NCBI GenBank assembly: GCA_019694955.1
Contig: JAIBAX010000003.1
Location: forward strand, 1 to 64,000
Reading direction: 5' to 3'
Length of the DNA: 64,000 nucleotides
DNA from: Chitinophagales bacterium
Lineage (GTDB): Bacteria > Bacteroidota > Bacteroidia > Chitinophagales > JADIYW01
The position numbers were made by a program, and so were the translations under genes. A model generated the notes under the pieces. The model did no database searches. It had not been told where the DNA came from and was given only the letters and a program-made list of their open reading frames with translations. The number at the start of each line of letters is the position of its first letter. Position 1 is the first letter of the stretch. Positions 17,667 to 27,072 of the stretch are shown one piece after another.

Positions 17667-18001
17667 TATCGTTATTTGTTGTAAAGGTAGGATTTTTCGA
17701 TATAAAATAATACAGTCTTTTGTAACAAATAGTGGGAAAGTTGAGTTTAATTTAAATCAAAATTCAATTATTGCTCCAATGTGCCGTGGCTTAATTTCGG
17801 GTCGATAAATCTTCTAACTTAGAGCAACTTTGTGAATCCTTGGTTGACTTTGTGATATTCCTTGAAAACCGTTAACTTTTTTTGCCACGAATGCACGAAT
17901 TAAGCTGTTAGTTTTTAGTGATAGGTTTTTAGTATAGTGATATTCGTATAGCGTTGTGCATATTTTAAGCATAACCTATCCTTAAAGATAGAATAAAGTA
18001 A
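17667..18001. other. Gene-free region with filler repeats
   Basis: Between divergent genes. 17814-17965 contains the CTTAGAGCAACTTTGTGAATCCTT and AGTGATATTCGTATAGCG repeat types also seen at 15.1-15.4 kb. No open frame of interest. Confidence 0.55.
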
Positions 18002-18009
18002 TACCTTTG
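18002..18009 (+). promoter_or_regulatory. Candidate -7 box of the ilv operon
   Basis: TACCTTTG fits the Bacteroidota TAnnTTTG box, 35 bases before the ilvB ATG. No clear -33 TTG at ideal spacing. The short leader leaves no room for a leader-peptide attenuator. Confidence 0.4.
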
Positions 18010-18043
18010 CACTTCTTTTTAATTATTATTAGTTTCGCAAACT

Positions 18044-19777
18044 ATGAGTAAAAATAAGGTATCATTGTCTCAAAATAAGCTTGGACAGCAAATTAGTGGC
18101 TCTGAAGCAGTAATTCTTTCTTTATTAGAAGCAGGCGTGGAAGTAATCTTCGGCTATCCCGGTGGTGCTATCATGCCCATATATGACGCATTGTTCAGTT
18201 ATACCGACGATATAAAACATGTCCTCACCAGACATGAGCAAGGTGCCACACATGCTGCCGAGGGCTGGGCAAGGATTAGAGGAAAAGCCACCGTGTGCTT
18301 TGCCACTTCCGGACCGGGCGCAACCAATTTGGTGACAGGCATTGCAGATGCCATGATGGACTCAACACCCATGGTGTGTATCACCGGGCAAGTCCCTAAA
18401 CACCTCTTGGGTACAGATGCCTTCCAGGAAACGGATGTTGTCGGTATCACCATGCCCATCACCAAATGGAATTATCAAGTTACTAAAGCCGAAGAAATAC
18501 CTTTTGCCATTGCTAAAGCATTCTATATCGCCAATACCGGAAAACCCGGCCCTGTGTTGGTGGATATTACAAAAAATGCACAGTTTGAAATGATGGAGTG
18601 GAAAGGATTTACCGCTTGTGAGGAAGTAAGGGGCTACCGACCTCGCCTCACTCCACAACCTTCAGACCTACAGCAAGCTGCTGATTTAATTAACCAAGCT
18701 AAGAAACCTTTTATCCTCGCCGGACAAGGCATCATCATCGCCGAAGCCAGAGCAGCCTTGGAAGCATTTTCTACAAAAACAGGCATTCCGGTAGTAACCA
18801 CTATGCAAGGATTGGGTGGCTTCTCCCCTGCACACCCCAATTATGTGGGCATTCCCGGTATGCACGGCAATTATGCCCCCAATATTAAAATGAACGAATG
18901 CGATGTTATGATTGCCATAGGTATGCGCTTCGACGACCGCGTAACCGGTGACGTAACACAGTTTGGCAAACAAGCGAAAGTAATTCATATAGAAATCGAC
19001 CCCGTTGAAATCAATAAAGTCGTGAAAACGGAGGTGGGCATTTGCGCCGATGCAAAAGAAGCATTGGAAGCCTTGTTGCCGTTAGTAAATAAAAACAATC
19101 ACCACGATTGGATACAAACGTTTAAAGATTTAGACGTAGCCGAAATGGATAAGGTTATTGATCAAGCGATTAGACCTGAGACGACTTCAATCAAAATGGG
19201 TGAAATCATGCACCTTATCGACAATGCCACAGATGGCAATGCCATTATTGTACCGGATGTAGGGCAACATCAAATGTATGCCATGCGTTATTATACTTAT
19301 AAGAAAGCGAATAGCTGGGTGAGCAGTGGTGGTTTAGGAACGATGGGTTTTGCTTTACCTGCCTCTATTGGCGCACAAATGGCAGCTCCCGACAGAACCG
19401 TCGTGGCCATTATCGGTGATGGATGCTTCCAAATGACCATCCAAGAATTGGGTACTATCTGCCAGAACAAACTCCCCGTGAAAGTGGTGATTTTCAACAA
19501 TAACTACCTCGGCATGGTGCGCCAATGGCAACAGTTGTTCTTTAACAACCGATACTCGCAAGTAGAATTGCACAACCCGGATTTCGTAGCCATTTCCAAA
19601 GGCTTCGGCATAGCATCTTCAAAAGTAACAGAACGCACAGACCTGAAAGATGCCATTGATCATATGTTAGCACATGACGGCCCTTATGTCTTGGAAGTTG
19701 TAGTGGAAAAAGAAGAAAACCTGTTTCCAATGGTACCGAGTGGTAAAGCTTGTAGTGATGTAATCCTTGAACCTTAA
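18044..19777 (+). CDS. ilvB: Acetolactate synthase large subunit
   Basis: 577-residue ThDP enzyme condensing two pyruvates (or pyruvate plus 2-ketobutyrate), first common step of valine/leucine/isoleucine synthesis. N-terminal VIFGYPGGAIMPIYDAL and TRHEQGATHAAEGWAR with the ThDP-activating Glu; FAD-region motif MIAIGMRFDDRVTG; C-terminal ThDP motif GDGCFQMTIQEL..N (~470-500). First gene of ilvB-ilvN-ilvC; the next gene begins 8 bases after the stop. Confidence 0.96.
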   Translation: MSKNKVSLSQNKLGQQISGSEAVILSLLEAGVEVIFGYPGGAIMPIYDALFSYTDDIKHVLTRHEQGATHAAEGWARIRGKATVCFATSGPGATNLVTGIADAMMDSTPMVCITGQVPKHLLGTDAFQETDVVGITMPITKWNYQVTKAEEIPFAIAKAFYIANTGKPGPVLVDITKNAQFEMMEWKGFTACEEVRGYRPRLTPQPSDLQQAADLINQAKKPFILAGQGIIIAEARAALEAFSTKTGIPVVTTMQGLGGFSPAHPNYVGIPGMHGNYAPNIKMNECDVMIAIGMRFDDRVTGDVTQFGKQAKVIHIEIDPVEINKVVKTEVGICADAKEALEALLPLVNKNNHHDWIQTFKDLDVAEMDKVIDQAIRPETTSIKMGEIMHLIDNATDGNAIIVPDVGQHQMYAMRYYTYKKANSWVSSGGLGTMGFALPASIGAQMAAPDRTVVAIIGDGCFQMTIQELGTICQNKLPVKVVIFNNNYLGMVRQWQQLFFNNRYSQVELHNPDFVAISKGFGIASSKVTERTDLKDAIDHMLAHDGPYVLEVVVEKEENLFPMVPSGKACSDVILEP

Positions 19778-19784
19778 TCCGGAA

Positions 19785-20033
19785 ATGAACATGCAAAAAT
19801 ATAAATTAGAGATATTATCGTATAATCAGCCCGTATTAATCGGCGGGTTTATGTTGATTTTTTCCAGGAGAAGAGTAGATGTGACAGATTTTTACTACAA
19901 AAATATCAATGACACAGACGGACTTTTCACTATTGAATTTAATTCGGAAGAATGGGCAGCGCAAAATCTGGAAAAGCAATGCAATAAGCATATAGATATT
20001 TTTGAAGCGAAACTCGTTTCAATTGTTAAATAA
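19785..20033 (+). CDS. ilvN: Acetolactate synthase small (regulatory) subunit, short ACT-domain type
   Basis: About 82 residues from the ATG at 19785 (another ATG at 19791; a TTG at 19767 would overlap ilvB). One beta-alpha-beta ACT-like unit: YKLEILSYNQPVLIGGFMLIFSRR then VDVTDFYYKN and a final LEKQCNKHIDIFEAKLV, comparable to the small IlvM/IlvN regulatory subunits. The position between ilvB and ilvC is the main support. It is much shorter than the ~160-residue IlvN, so feedback by valine through a C-terminal domain is unlikely. Confidence 0.75.
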   Translation: MNMQKYKLEILSYNQPVLIGGFMLIFSRRRVDVTDFYYKNINDTDGLFTIEFNSEEWAAQNLEKQCNKHIDIFEAKLVSIVK

Positions 20034-20062
20034 TTTATCAATAAACCAAAAAATACTAAAGA

Positions 20063-21106
20063 ATGGCAATTATGAATTTTGGCGGAGTAGAAGAGAATGT
20101 GGTTACCCGCGATGAATTTCCTTTAGAAAAGGCTAGAGAAGTTTTAAAAAATGAAACCATTGCCGTCATCGGTTATGGCGTTCAAGGTCCGGGACAGGCA
20201 CTTAATCTCAGAGATAATGGCTTTAATGTTATTATTGGCCAAAGAAGACCCTCGAAATCTTGGGACAAAGCCGTAGCAGATGGTTTTTTAGAGGGCGTTA
20301 CTTTATTTGAACCGGAAGCAGCTTTGGAAAAAGCTACCATCATCATGTATTTGCTTTCAGATGCTGCACAAATAGAGATGTGGCCGACGGTCCAAAAATA
20401 TCTTACGGCAGGCAAAGCACTCTACTTCTCTCATGGCTTCGGTATCACCTATAAGGAAAGAACCGGCATCATCCCTCCGGCTGATGTGGACGTAATATTA
20501 ACAGCACCAAAAGGTTCCGGAACTTCTTTGAGAAGATTATTCCTAGAAGGAAAAGGGTTAAATTCTTCTTATGCCATCTTCCAAGATGCTACCGGAAGAG
20601 CTTTCGACAGAACCATAGCTTTGGGAATCGGCATCGGATCGGGATATTTATTTGAAACGACCTTCTTAAAAGAAGTATATAGCGACCTTACAGGCGAAAG
20701 AGGCGTACTCATGGGTGCGTTAGCGGGTGTGATGGAAGCACAATACAACGTATTGCGCAAAAATGGTCACTCCCCATCAGAAGCTTTTAACGAAACAGTG
20801 GAAGAACTCACAGAAAGTTTGATAAAACTAGTAGGCGAAAACGGCATGGACTGGATGTATGCCAACTGTTCTACAACCGCACAAAGAGGTGCTTTAGACT
20901 GGAAAGGTCCTTTCAGGGATGCCGTTGCACCCGTTTTTGAAGAACTATATGCAAAAGTAAAAGCCGGAGAAGAAGCACAACGCTCGATAGATTCCAACTC
21001 ACAAGCCGATTATAGAGTAAAATTGGAAGAAGAGTTAAGAGAAATCAGAGAAAGCGAAATGTGGCAAGCCGGAAAAGCCGTTAGAAGCTTGAGACCGGGA
21101 AGATAA
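20063..21106 (+). CDS. ilvC: Ketol-acid reductoisomerase
   Basis: 347 residues, class I size. N-terminal Rossmann motif VIGYGVQGPGQALNLRDNG and IGQRRPSKSW (NADPH contact), then the knotted C-terminal domain with DLTGERGVLMGALAGVMEAQ, VEELTESLIKLVGENGMDWMYANCSTTAQRGALDW and the acidic metal ligands. Converts acetolactate to dihydroxy-isovalerate. Last gene of the ilv group; strong terminator 20 bases on. ilvD, ilvA and leu genes are not in the window. Confidence 0.96.
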   Translation: MAIMNFGGVEENVVTRDEFPLEKAREVLKNETIAVIGYGVQGPGQALNLRDNGFNVIIGQRRPSKSWDKAVADGFLEGVTLFEPEAALEKATIIMYLLSDAAQIEMWPTVQKYLTAGKALYFSHGFGITYKERTGIIPPADVDVILTAPKGSGTSLRRLFLEGKGLNSSYAIFQDATGRAFDRTIALGIGIGSGYLFETTFLKEVYSDLTGERGVLMGALAGVMEAQYNVLRKNGHSPSEAFNETVEELTESLIKLVGENGMDWMYANCSTTAQRGALDWKGPFRDAVAPVFEELYAKVKAGEEAQRSIDSNSQADYRVKLEEELREIRESEMWQAGKAVRSLRPGR

Positions 21107-21126
21107 TGATGATTTTTCGATAAAAT

Positions 21127-21166
21127 AAAGAGGCTGTCCGAAAACTTTGGACAGCCTCTTTTTATT
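21127..21166 (+). terminator. Rho-independent terminator of ilvBNC
   Basis: Stem AAAGAGGCTGTCC / GGACAGCCTCTTT (13 bp, 21127-21139 with 21149-21161), 9-base loop, T-run TTTTTATT. Confidence 0.9.
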
Positions 21167-21321
21167 ACTTTTATGCCTTTGAAATTGAATTATAGTCAAA
21201 CCCTTTTAAATTAAATTCTAAAAACTCATCACATAAAACTACATACTTTATTAATACACAGATAAACTGACAAAATGTCATTTGGAATAATTATTGATTT
21301 ATACTATTCAAAAATTATATC

Positions 21322-21612
21322 ATGAAAGAATTAATTGAAAAATTAACAGCGAAAGTAGGTATTACTGAAGAGCAAGCAAAAAATGCTATTGACACAGTAG
21401 GCGAATTTGTAAAAAGCAAATTACCTGCACCACTTCACAAAGCTATCGACGGTGCTTTAAATGGCGAGTCTTTATCTGAAGGTCTGAAAAATCAAATTGA
21501 AGACTTAGGTGGAAAAATCAATGAAACTGCTGAAAATCTTCGTGAAAAAGCTGAAGAACTCGGCGAAGACCTAAAAGAAAAAATTACAGGTCTTTTCGGA
21601 AGTAAAAAGTAA
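21322..21612 (+). CDS. Small helical protein of unknown function
   Basis: 96 residues, no signal peptide. The first half (MKELIEKLTAKVGITEEQAKNAIDTV ... VKSKLPAPLHKAID) looks like the short DUF2267/DUF2780-like helical module common in small Bacteroidota proteins. The second half is an acidic/basic amphipathic helix rich in Glu/Lys (KINETAENLREKAEEL). Preceded by ~215 bases of non-coding DNA and followed closely by a terminator, so it is an independent, probably well expressed unit. Function not known. Confidence 0.7.
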   Translation: MKELIEKLTAKVGITEEQAKNAIDTVGEFVKSKLPAPLHKAIDGALNGESLSEGLKNQIEDLGGKINETAENLREKAEELGEDLKEKITGLFGSKK

Positions 21613-21631
21613 TACCAATACTTCTAACGAT

Positions 21632-21662
21632 AAAGAGGCAATCCAATGGGTTGCCTTTTTTG
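21632..21662 (+). terminator. Rho-independent terminator
   Basis: AGGCAATCC-aat-GGGTTGCCT (one G-U pair) followed by TTTTTT, directly after the small helical protein gene. Confidence 0.8.
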
Positions 21663-21711
21663 GTTTATAGCACCTGTTTTTATTAAACGCTACTTTGACA
21701 CAAGCAAAATG

Positions 21712-23064
21712 CTATTTTAGCGCATTTAAGAAATCGTTTAATAGTCCCTGTAATGTATTAAGCTCCTTTTTTTCTTTTGGAAAAAATTGGTAATGATCAA
21801 CATAATCATTCGAATAGCTCGACCAAAAGCAACTTCTCTCACCCTTACATTGTAATTTTATTTTGTTCTCACTACTCAAAGGCACTAAGGATGTAGATTG
21901 CAATAAGTTAGATTTACTAATCTTGGAATAATATACCGATGAAAAAACATAGAAATAGAAGTATACATCGTCGCCTTTTACTTCAATATTTTTATATACA
22001 TCTTTATTGAATGTCGGTAAATAATCGTTTAGTTTCTTAAGAGAAGCGGCATACTTAGCTTCATCAACTGTATTGGTAGGCTCTTCTGAATCTACACCGT
22101 CCAAAAAATATGCCCATGAGTCATCTTCACTTTCATTATTTTCTTTTTCACGTCCTGATGTAGAATTCTTGTCGCCGGAATTAGAATCCGTATTACTTTT
22201 ATGGTTAATACAATTATTTACCGTGGTGAGAAGATTATTGAGCAAGGTTTCTACTTTTGTTAAATTTGCCCCAGATGCATTAAAATTAAAATAATCATGA
22301 TTGCCATTTGTGATGGATGAGTGAACACAATTATTATTGCCTTTACATGCAAGTTTTGCGAAATTATTTACTTTATTAATTTCCACACGGTCAATATCTT
22401 CGATTTTAGCTTTAGAATATCCACCATTTGTAAAATGGCTGATAAAATATCCATCCGTAACTTCCATCCCCGCGTACCTGCCATTATCTAAACTAGGTAA
22501 AAACTCATTTAGGTCGCTCAGCGCTTTATTAGCCTTTTCCAATTTAGTAGCATATTCGTCAGTACTATTATTGGAAGCGTTTGGTATATCAACATCAGAT
22601 AGATGATTGTCGATATTCGCTTCTTCAGATGTATTATCTAGTTTATCCTCAGTTTGATTTTGTCGTTGATTCCTTTTATAGGCTGTTAGAAGGTTATTTA
22701 ATAATCCTACCAATTCTGATTTATTAAAGTAGGCAGATTGCGAAAAGCTGATGGTCGAATGGTAAGAATCTGTATAGGTTGAATAAACACATGACTTACC
22801 ATCTAAACACTCAATAATCACCTTGTACTCTGATGTTGATTCCACAGCCCTACCCAAATATTTTATTTCAGACTTGCTATATTTCCCCGATTTAAATCTA
22901 TCATACAAATAACCATCGATGATTTCAAGATAGCCATAATACCCATTATCGAAAGTTTTCAAGTATTCATTTACAGCCTCTAACGCTTTGCTATATCCTT
23001 GGGCGGAAACATTTGCTGATAAAAAGATAGTAAAAACTAAAGCAAAAATCTTTTTCATAATCAT
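21712..23064 (-). CDS. Secreted protein with three copies of an unrecognised ~110-residue domain
   Basis: 450 residues; the signal peptide ends around NVSAQ. Start at 23064 (MIMKK) or the ATG two codons later. Three homologous modules at about 23-130, 175-290 and 335-450, each beginning Y(A/S)K.LE..N..L..F(D)NG and containing G.Y(F/L).. ..G.YSKx(K/E)I, a CxGxxxCV/CF disulfide-like pair and a final L.(G/N)LLN(N/D)(L/F)L. Linkers are Asn/Ser/Asp/Glu-rich low complexity. The Cys pair in each module (e.g. ECLDGKSCV, ACKGNNNCV, QCKGERSCF) supports an extracytoplasmic location. Family not recognised. Monocistronic. Confidence 0.75.
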   Translation of the reverse strand: MIMKKIFALVFTIFLSANVSAQGYSKALEAVNEYLKTFDNGYYGYLEIIDGYLYDRFKSGKYSKSEIKYLGRAVESTSEYKVIIECLDGKSCVYSTYTDSYHSTISFSQSAYFNKSELVGLLNNLLTAYKRNQRQNQTEDKLDNTSEEANIDNHLSDVDIPNASNNSTDEYATKLEKANKALSDLNEFLPSLDNGRYAGMEVTDGYFISHFTNGGYSKAKIEDIDRVEINKVNNFAKLACKGNNNCVHSSITNGNHDYFNFNASGANLTKVETLLNNLLTTVNNCINHKSNTDSNSGDKNSTSGREKENNESEDDSWAYFLDGVDSEEPTNTVDEAKYAASLKKLNDYLPTFNKDVYKNIEVKGDDVYFYFYVFSSVYYSKISKSNLLQSTSLVPLSSENKIKLQCKGERSCFWSSYSNDYVDHYQFFPKEKKELNTLQGLLNDFLNALK

Positions 23065-23291
23065 TATAATTTCTTATCTCTTAAAAATAAAAAGTCATCA
23101 TTTAAATTTCACACTAAGATATAAATATTTCAAATCTATGTTACAAATTAAAAATTAATATAATTTATAATGTATTAGTAATTTTTGGGGTCATATACCC
23201 GTATTTATTTATATAAAATCCTTTATATAGCCGTATTATTTTTTTATTAAATGCTTTTATCATGCTTATTGTTAACAATTGAAATTTGAAT
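23065..23291. other. A/T-rich gap, no feature seen
   Basis: 227 bases, strongly A/T-rich. A TAGATTTG box lies on the minus strand near 23130, which could serve the upstream edge of the three-module gene, but no -33 partner is convincing. Confidence 0.3.
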
Positions 23292-24278
23292 TTACTTATA
23301 ATAATATGAGCAAATAAAAGGTTCAAAAATCTGACATACGTACACATTGCCTTTATAAACCAATCCCGAAGAAACACCACTAATGATGCTTCCATCGTTT
23401 TCAGCCAATTTTCGATAGTCACCGTTTTCCGGTTCTATCTCATACACTGCCCAAGGTGAAATGGATTTTTCACTTAGTGAATGAGCGATGAATTTTGCTT
23501 GGTCAGTATGTCTGGCGCCAATTATCTTTCCTTCGCAAACACGCAAATTATCCCAACCATCGAGATTACACAATTCTTGCTTGTTAGTCAAACTTCCTTC
23601 GGCTTGTATATCATACACAAAAACACCTTTATTTCTGGATGTTGCCAAATACAATTTTTTGCCTATTGTACAAATACCATTGGAGAAACGGATATACTCC
23701 TCCACTTTGCGCCAATTTTCACTGCCATCAAAATAAACAACTGTGCCCCCTAAAGGATTAAAAAGTTGTTCGACAACCACATCTCCCCCACCATCGTCAT
23801 TGCTGACATAAAAACTGCCCTCTGGCATCACGGTTAATGCATTGGGAGACACTAGTAGCGGATGCAAATATATATCTTCAAAAATCAACTTATCTGCTTC
23901 AATTTTATACTTCAGCACAGCATTTGTTGAATCATTGAAAGAATAATGTGAGATAACATATAAACGCACTTCGCCATCTACTTTTTGAATGGCGATTCCA
24001 TGAGGATTCAACGTCAATCCTTCAGGTTCTCCTTCTCGTGGCAACAGCACTAGTTGATTATTTTCTGTGTTCATTGCATAAATTTCCCCTTCTAATGGCT
24101 GATATGCTCTTCTAGTATTGCAGGAAATCAATATTCTTGCGGGACTTGTACTTTCATCCAAAACCATATCTTCCGGTCCATATCCAGTGGTTATTTTGAG
24201 TGGTTGTTTTACGGGATGTACTTCTTTTTTACATGAGAAAAATCCCAGTAAGGCAACTATGAACAAATACCTTCTCAT
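23292..24278 (-). CDS. Paraoxonase/SMP-30-like six-bladed propeller lipoprotein
   Basis: 328 residues with a lipoprotein signal (LLGFFSC, Cys16 followed by KK). The body shows the paraoxonase/arylesterase pattern: LNPHGIAI, SPNALTVMPEGSFYVSNDDG (like the P-N-D/ASND calcium-site segments of PON enzymes), GGTVVYFDG, FSNGI and GKLYLATSRNKGVFVYD. Lactonase/esterase activity is possible, but the substrate is not predictable. The P450 gene ends 6 bases upstream on the same strand, so the two are very likely co-transcribed. Confidence 0.75.
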   Translation of the reverse strand: MRRYLFIVALLGFFSCKKEVHPVKQPLKITTGYGPEDMVLDESTSPARILISCNTRRAYQPLEGEIYAMNTENNQLVLLPREGEPEGLTLNPHGIAIQKVDGEVRLYVISHYSFNDSTNAVLKYKIEADKLIFEDIYLHPLLVSPNALTVMPEGSFYVSNDDGGGDVVVEQLFNPLGGTVVYFDGSENWRKVEEYIRFSNGICTIGKKLYLATSRNKGVFVYDIQAEGSLTNKQELCNLDGWDNLRVCEGKIIGARHTDQAKFIAHSLSEKSISPWAVYEIEPENGDYRKLAENDGSIISGVSSGLVYKGNVYVCQIFEPFICSYYYK

Positions 24279-24284
24279 GGTTGT

Positions 24285-25640
24285 TTAATTTTTACTTTCG
24301 CGAAGATGGGTTTGAATACCATATCTTGGCTTTAAAGTAACAAGTGGCTGAAAATCGATTTTTTGATCTTCAACTAATGTGAAGTCAAAGTGATACATCA
24401 TCATTCCCAGTACCAAAGTCGTTTCCATCAGTGCGAAGTGATTGCCGATGCACATCCGCGGCCCTCCACCAAAGGGATAGTAAGCTTTTTTTATGGCTTC
24501 CTTCTCTCCATTTTCTCCAAAACGTTCCGGATTAAATACCTCTGGGTTTTGCCAGTATTTCTTATTCCTGTGCAAGTATAGTGTTGAGAGCAAAACGACA
24601 TGACCTTCAGGCAATGCAACACCATTCACACGATCATTTTCTTTTATTAGTCGGCTTAAGAGGTATGCCGTTGGATAAAGTCGCAGTGTTTCATCAATAA
24701 TCTGTCTTGTGTACACCAATTCCTTCAAGGTATCCATTCCCTGAAAGCCTTTGCTGAAAACGCTGTTGACTTCTGCCTTTACCTTAGCATACACCTCCGG
24801 ATTTTTGCCAATGGCATAAAATGCCCATGCTAAAGTATAACCCGATGTTTCATGTCCCGCAACATAAATAGTGATCAACTCATCTCTTAATTGTTTATCT
24901 GACATACCTTCTCCGGTATCTGCATCCTTCGCTTCCAGCAACATTGTAATCAAGTCATTCCCCGGCACGGACTTTTTCTTTTCATCGATAATTCGATATA
25001 TTATTTTATCAAATGTCTCCATAATCTTATTAAACTGATTGTGGGAGCCATCCAAATGTGAGAAGGGTGCAAAGAAAGGGTTGCGGATGCGTTTAATCAG
25101 GTGTTCCTGTACATCTACAAATTTTTGTTGCATGTAAATGAGCTCGTCAGTTTTTTCCGTTCCCAACAAGGTAATAATAGCAATATCTGAGGTAAGCGCC
25201 ATCATTTCTTTATCAATAAAAGTCGGTTGTTTGGAGTTCCTTGCTTTCAATCCCTTGATATATTCATTGCTGATATTAAACATTACCTCAAAAAGTGCAT
25301 CCAATCTTTTCTTGTAAAAGGCCGGTTGCGCCAACCTTCTCTGTTTCCACCACGACTCGCCTTCGTTTGTCAGCAAACCTCTTCCCAATGCCAAACTTAG
25401 CTGATGCATAGCAAAATCTTTGCTATAGTTGCGGTGATTGAGTTGTAAGACATGTTCAAAAACAAAAGGATCGCTAGTAGCTACTAATTTTCTTGGGCCA
25501 ATATAAAAGGTGAAATTTTCACCTAAAGCACTAAAATTTTTGCCAAGGAAGCCAATGGGATTTGGAGCAAACTCAAATATACTCCCCAGCAATGGCAATG
25601 CCTTTGCCTTTGGCAACACTAATTTATCGGAAACTTCCAT
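24285..25640 (-). CDS. Cytochrome P450
   Basis: 451 residues. I-helix AGHETSG (~270), K-helix ETLRLYP (ExxR), PERF, and heme-binding FGGGPRMCIG with the axial Cys at 397. The order and PKAKALPLLGSIFEFAP N-terminus resemble the soluble, fatty-acid-hydroxylase-like (CYP4/CYP102-related) bacterial group; no fused reductase. Sits 6 bases before the paraoxonase-like gene, suggesting joint oxidation/hydrolysis of a lipophilic compound (inference). Redox partners are not in the window. Confidence 0.93.
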   Translation of the reverse strand: MEVSDKLVLPKAKALPLLGSIFEFAPNPIGFLGKNFSALGENFTFYIGPRKLVATSDPFVFEHVLQLNHRNYSKDFAMHQLSLALGRGLLTNEGESWWKQRRLAQPAFYKKRLDALFEVMFNISNEYIKGLKARNSKQPTFIDKEMMALTSDIAIITLLGTEKTDELIYMQQKFVDVQEHLIKRIRNPFFAPFSHLDGSHNQFNKIMETFDKIIYRIIDEKKKSVPGNDLITMLLEAKDADTGEGMSDKQLRDELITIYVAGHETSGYTLAWAFYAIGKNPEVYAKVKAEVNSVFSKGFQGMDTLKELVYTRQIIDETLRLYPTAYLLSRLIKENDRVNGVALPEGHVVLLSTLYLHRNKKYWQNPEVFNPERFGENGEKEAIKKAYYPFGGGPRMCIGNHFALMETTLVLGMMMYHFDFTLVEDQKIDFQPLVTLKPRYGIQTHLRESKN

Positions 25641-25693
25641 ACCACTTTTTGTTAAATAGTAAAATTAGCGCATTTTTATAATATTTTTATAGT

Positions 25694-26131
25694 ATGAAAG
25701 GCATATTCGTTAAAATCATCGCATATGGCGATAATGATTACTTAGAAAGTATTCAATTAAGAACAAAAATACTTAGAGAACCGCTTGGATTGGTGTACAC
25801 GGAGGAACAACTTGCCGGAGAAGCAACGCAAGTACATATTGCCGCATTTTCCGAACAAAGATTAGTAGGTATTTTACTCATGCAACCTTTAGATGATGTC
25901 GTAGTAAAAATGAGACAAGTTGCTGTGGATGGCACTTTCCAGCAACAGGGCGTTGGACGTAAACTCGTAGCCTTTTCTGAACAATGGGCAAGGGAGCAGC
26001 AATTCAAAACCATAGAACTCCATGCCAGAGAGGTGGCCGTACCATTTTATGAAAAATGTCAATACGAGAAAGTAGGGAATTTCTTTTACGAAGTAGGGAT
26101 TGGGCATTGGAAGATGAAGAAAGAATTATAA
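25694..26131 (+). CDS. GNAT family N-acetyltransferase
   Basis: 145 residues with the GNAT acetyl-CoA motif MRQVAVDGTFQQQGVGRKLVAFSE (Q/R-x-x-G-x-G/A) at ~78-100 and the FYEKCQYEKVG C-terminal motif. Closest in style to ElaA/YjcF-like small acetyltransferases; acceptor unknown. Divergent from P450; the GH5-like gene follows at 21 bases. Confidence 0.85.
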   Translation: MKGIFVKIIAYGDNDYLESIQLRTKILREPLGLVYTEEQLAGEATQVHIAAFSEQRLVGILLMQPLDDVVVKMRQVAVDGTFQQQGVGRKLVAFSEQWAREQQFKTIELHAREVAVPFYEKCQYEKVGNFFYEVGIGHWKMKKEL

Positions 26132-26152
26132 CGCAAAAACAAAATCAGCTTT

Positions 26153-27055
26153 ATGAATCGAATCATTTATTCCATTTTTTTGTACAGTCTTTTAATCTTT
26201 GCCTGTAAAAAAGATGGCAGCGAAGACAGCTATACACAAAGACTAAAAATTTGGGAGCAACAAGCCGGAGTATTGGGAAATGGTGTAAACTTACAACCTT
26301 CTTATTATCATTCCGGCGATGTAGATTTGGGCTGGTCGTTGATGAAAGCATATTCAAAAATCACTACTGTTAGGATAGAAATAGAACCTTTCATGAATAT
26401 TGAAACGGTAAAAAGGTGGATATCTGAAGCTTCCTCAAATGGATATGCCATCATTTGCACTTACCATCATTATCCGCATAATGTTTCCTCGAATGTACAA
26501 ACCCTTATTCAAGGTGCACAGTGGTGGAAAGAAAACTACGCTGCGTTGCGCTCAGCCGGAATTTTTTATGTGAATTTAATGAATGAATGGGGTGGACTCT
26601 CTACAACTACCGAAGAATATACTAAAGCGTATAATCAGGCTATCCCAATTCTTCGTGAAGTATACAATGGTCCGATTATTATCGATGTTTGTTTGGCGGG
26701 TAGCAAAACAGATATAACTGTAGATGCGGTAAACGGAAATAACGGCAACAAAATTCTAGATGATTTTATCATTTTATCCACCCATATATATGGTTACAGC
26801 GTTCAACTCAAAGAAGACCTCAACAAAATGAAAGGAACAGGTAAGAAATGTATCGTCGGTGAGTTTGGGAGAACACCCGGTTCTCAAAACTGGAGCAGTT
26901 TGGTTAAATATGCCAAAGAATTAGGTTGGCCAGTAATCGGTTGGGCATGGAATGGCGATGGTGAAGACCTCAATATGATAAGTCCACAGTTTTCACCTGC
27001 GCCAGCAACATATGTTGTCTCGCCCTATTTTGATGTGATATATGAATTGTTGTAA
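26153..27055 (+). CDS. Glycoside hydrolase family 5-like lipoprotein (cellulase/mannanase type)
   Basis: 300 residues; lipobox IFAC with Cys18. (beta/alpha)8 features of clan GH-A: ...RIEIEPF, ICTYHHYPHN, the acid/base Glu135 in NLMNEWGG, THIYGYS, and nucleophile Glu227 in IVGEFGR, then VIGWAWNG with the conserved Trp. Likely hydrolyses a beta-glycan (mannan/cellulose type) in the periplasm or at the surface. Exact substrate not derivable. The retron begins directly downstream. Confidence 0.82.
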   Translation: MNRIIYSIFLYSLLIFACKKDGSEDSYTQRLKIWEQQAGVLGNGVNLQPSYYHSGDVDLGWSLMKAYSKITTVRIEIEPFMNIETVKRWISEASSNGYAIICTYHHYPHNVSSNVQTLIQGAQWWKENYAALRSAGIFYVNLMNEWGGLSTTTEEYTKAYNQAIPILREVYNGPIIIDVCLAGSKTDITVDAVNGNNGNKILDDFIILSTHIYGYSVQLKEDLNKMKGTGKKCIVGEFGRTPGSQNWSSLVKYAKELGWPVIGWAWNGDGEDLNMISPQFSPAPATYVVSPYFDVIYELL

Positions 27056-27072
27056 TTATTTTGCCAATAAGG

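Noticed and set aside
23165-23422. 85-codon minus-strand frame
   Set aside because: Overlaps the paraoxonase-like gene in another frame and has no domain; a shadow extending into A/T-rich DNA.
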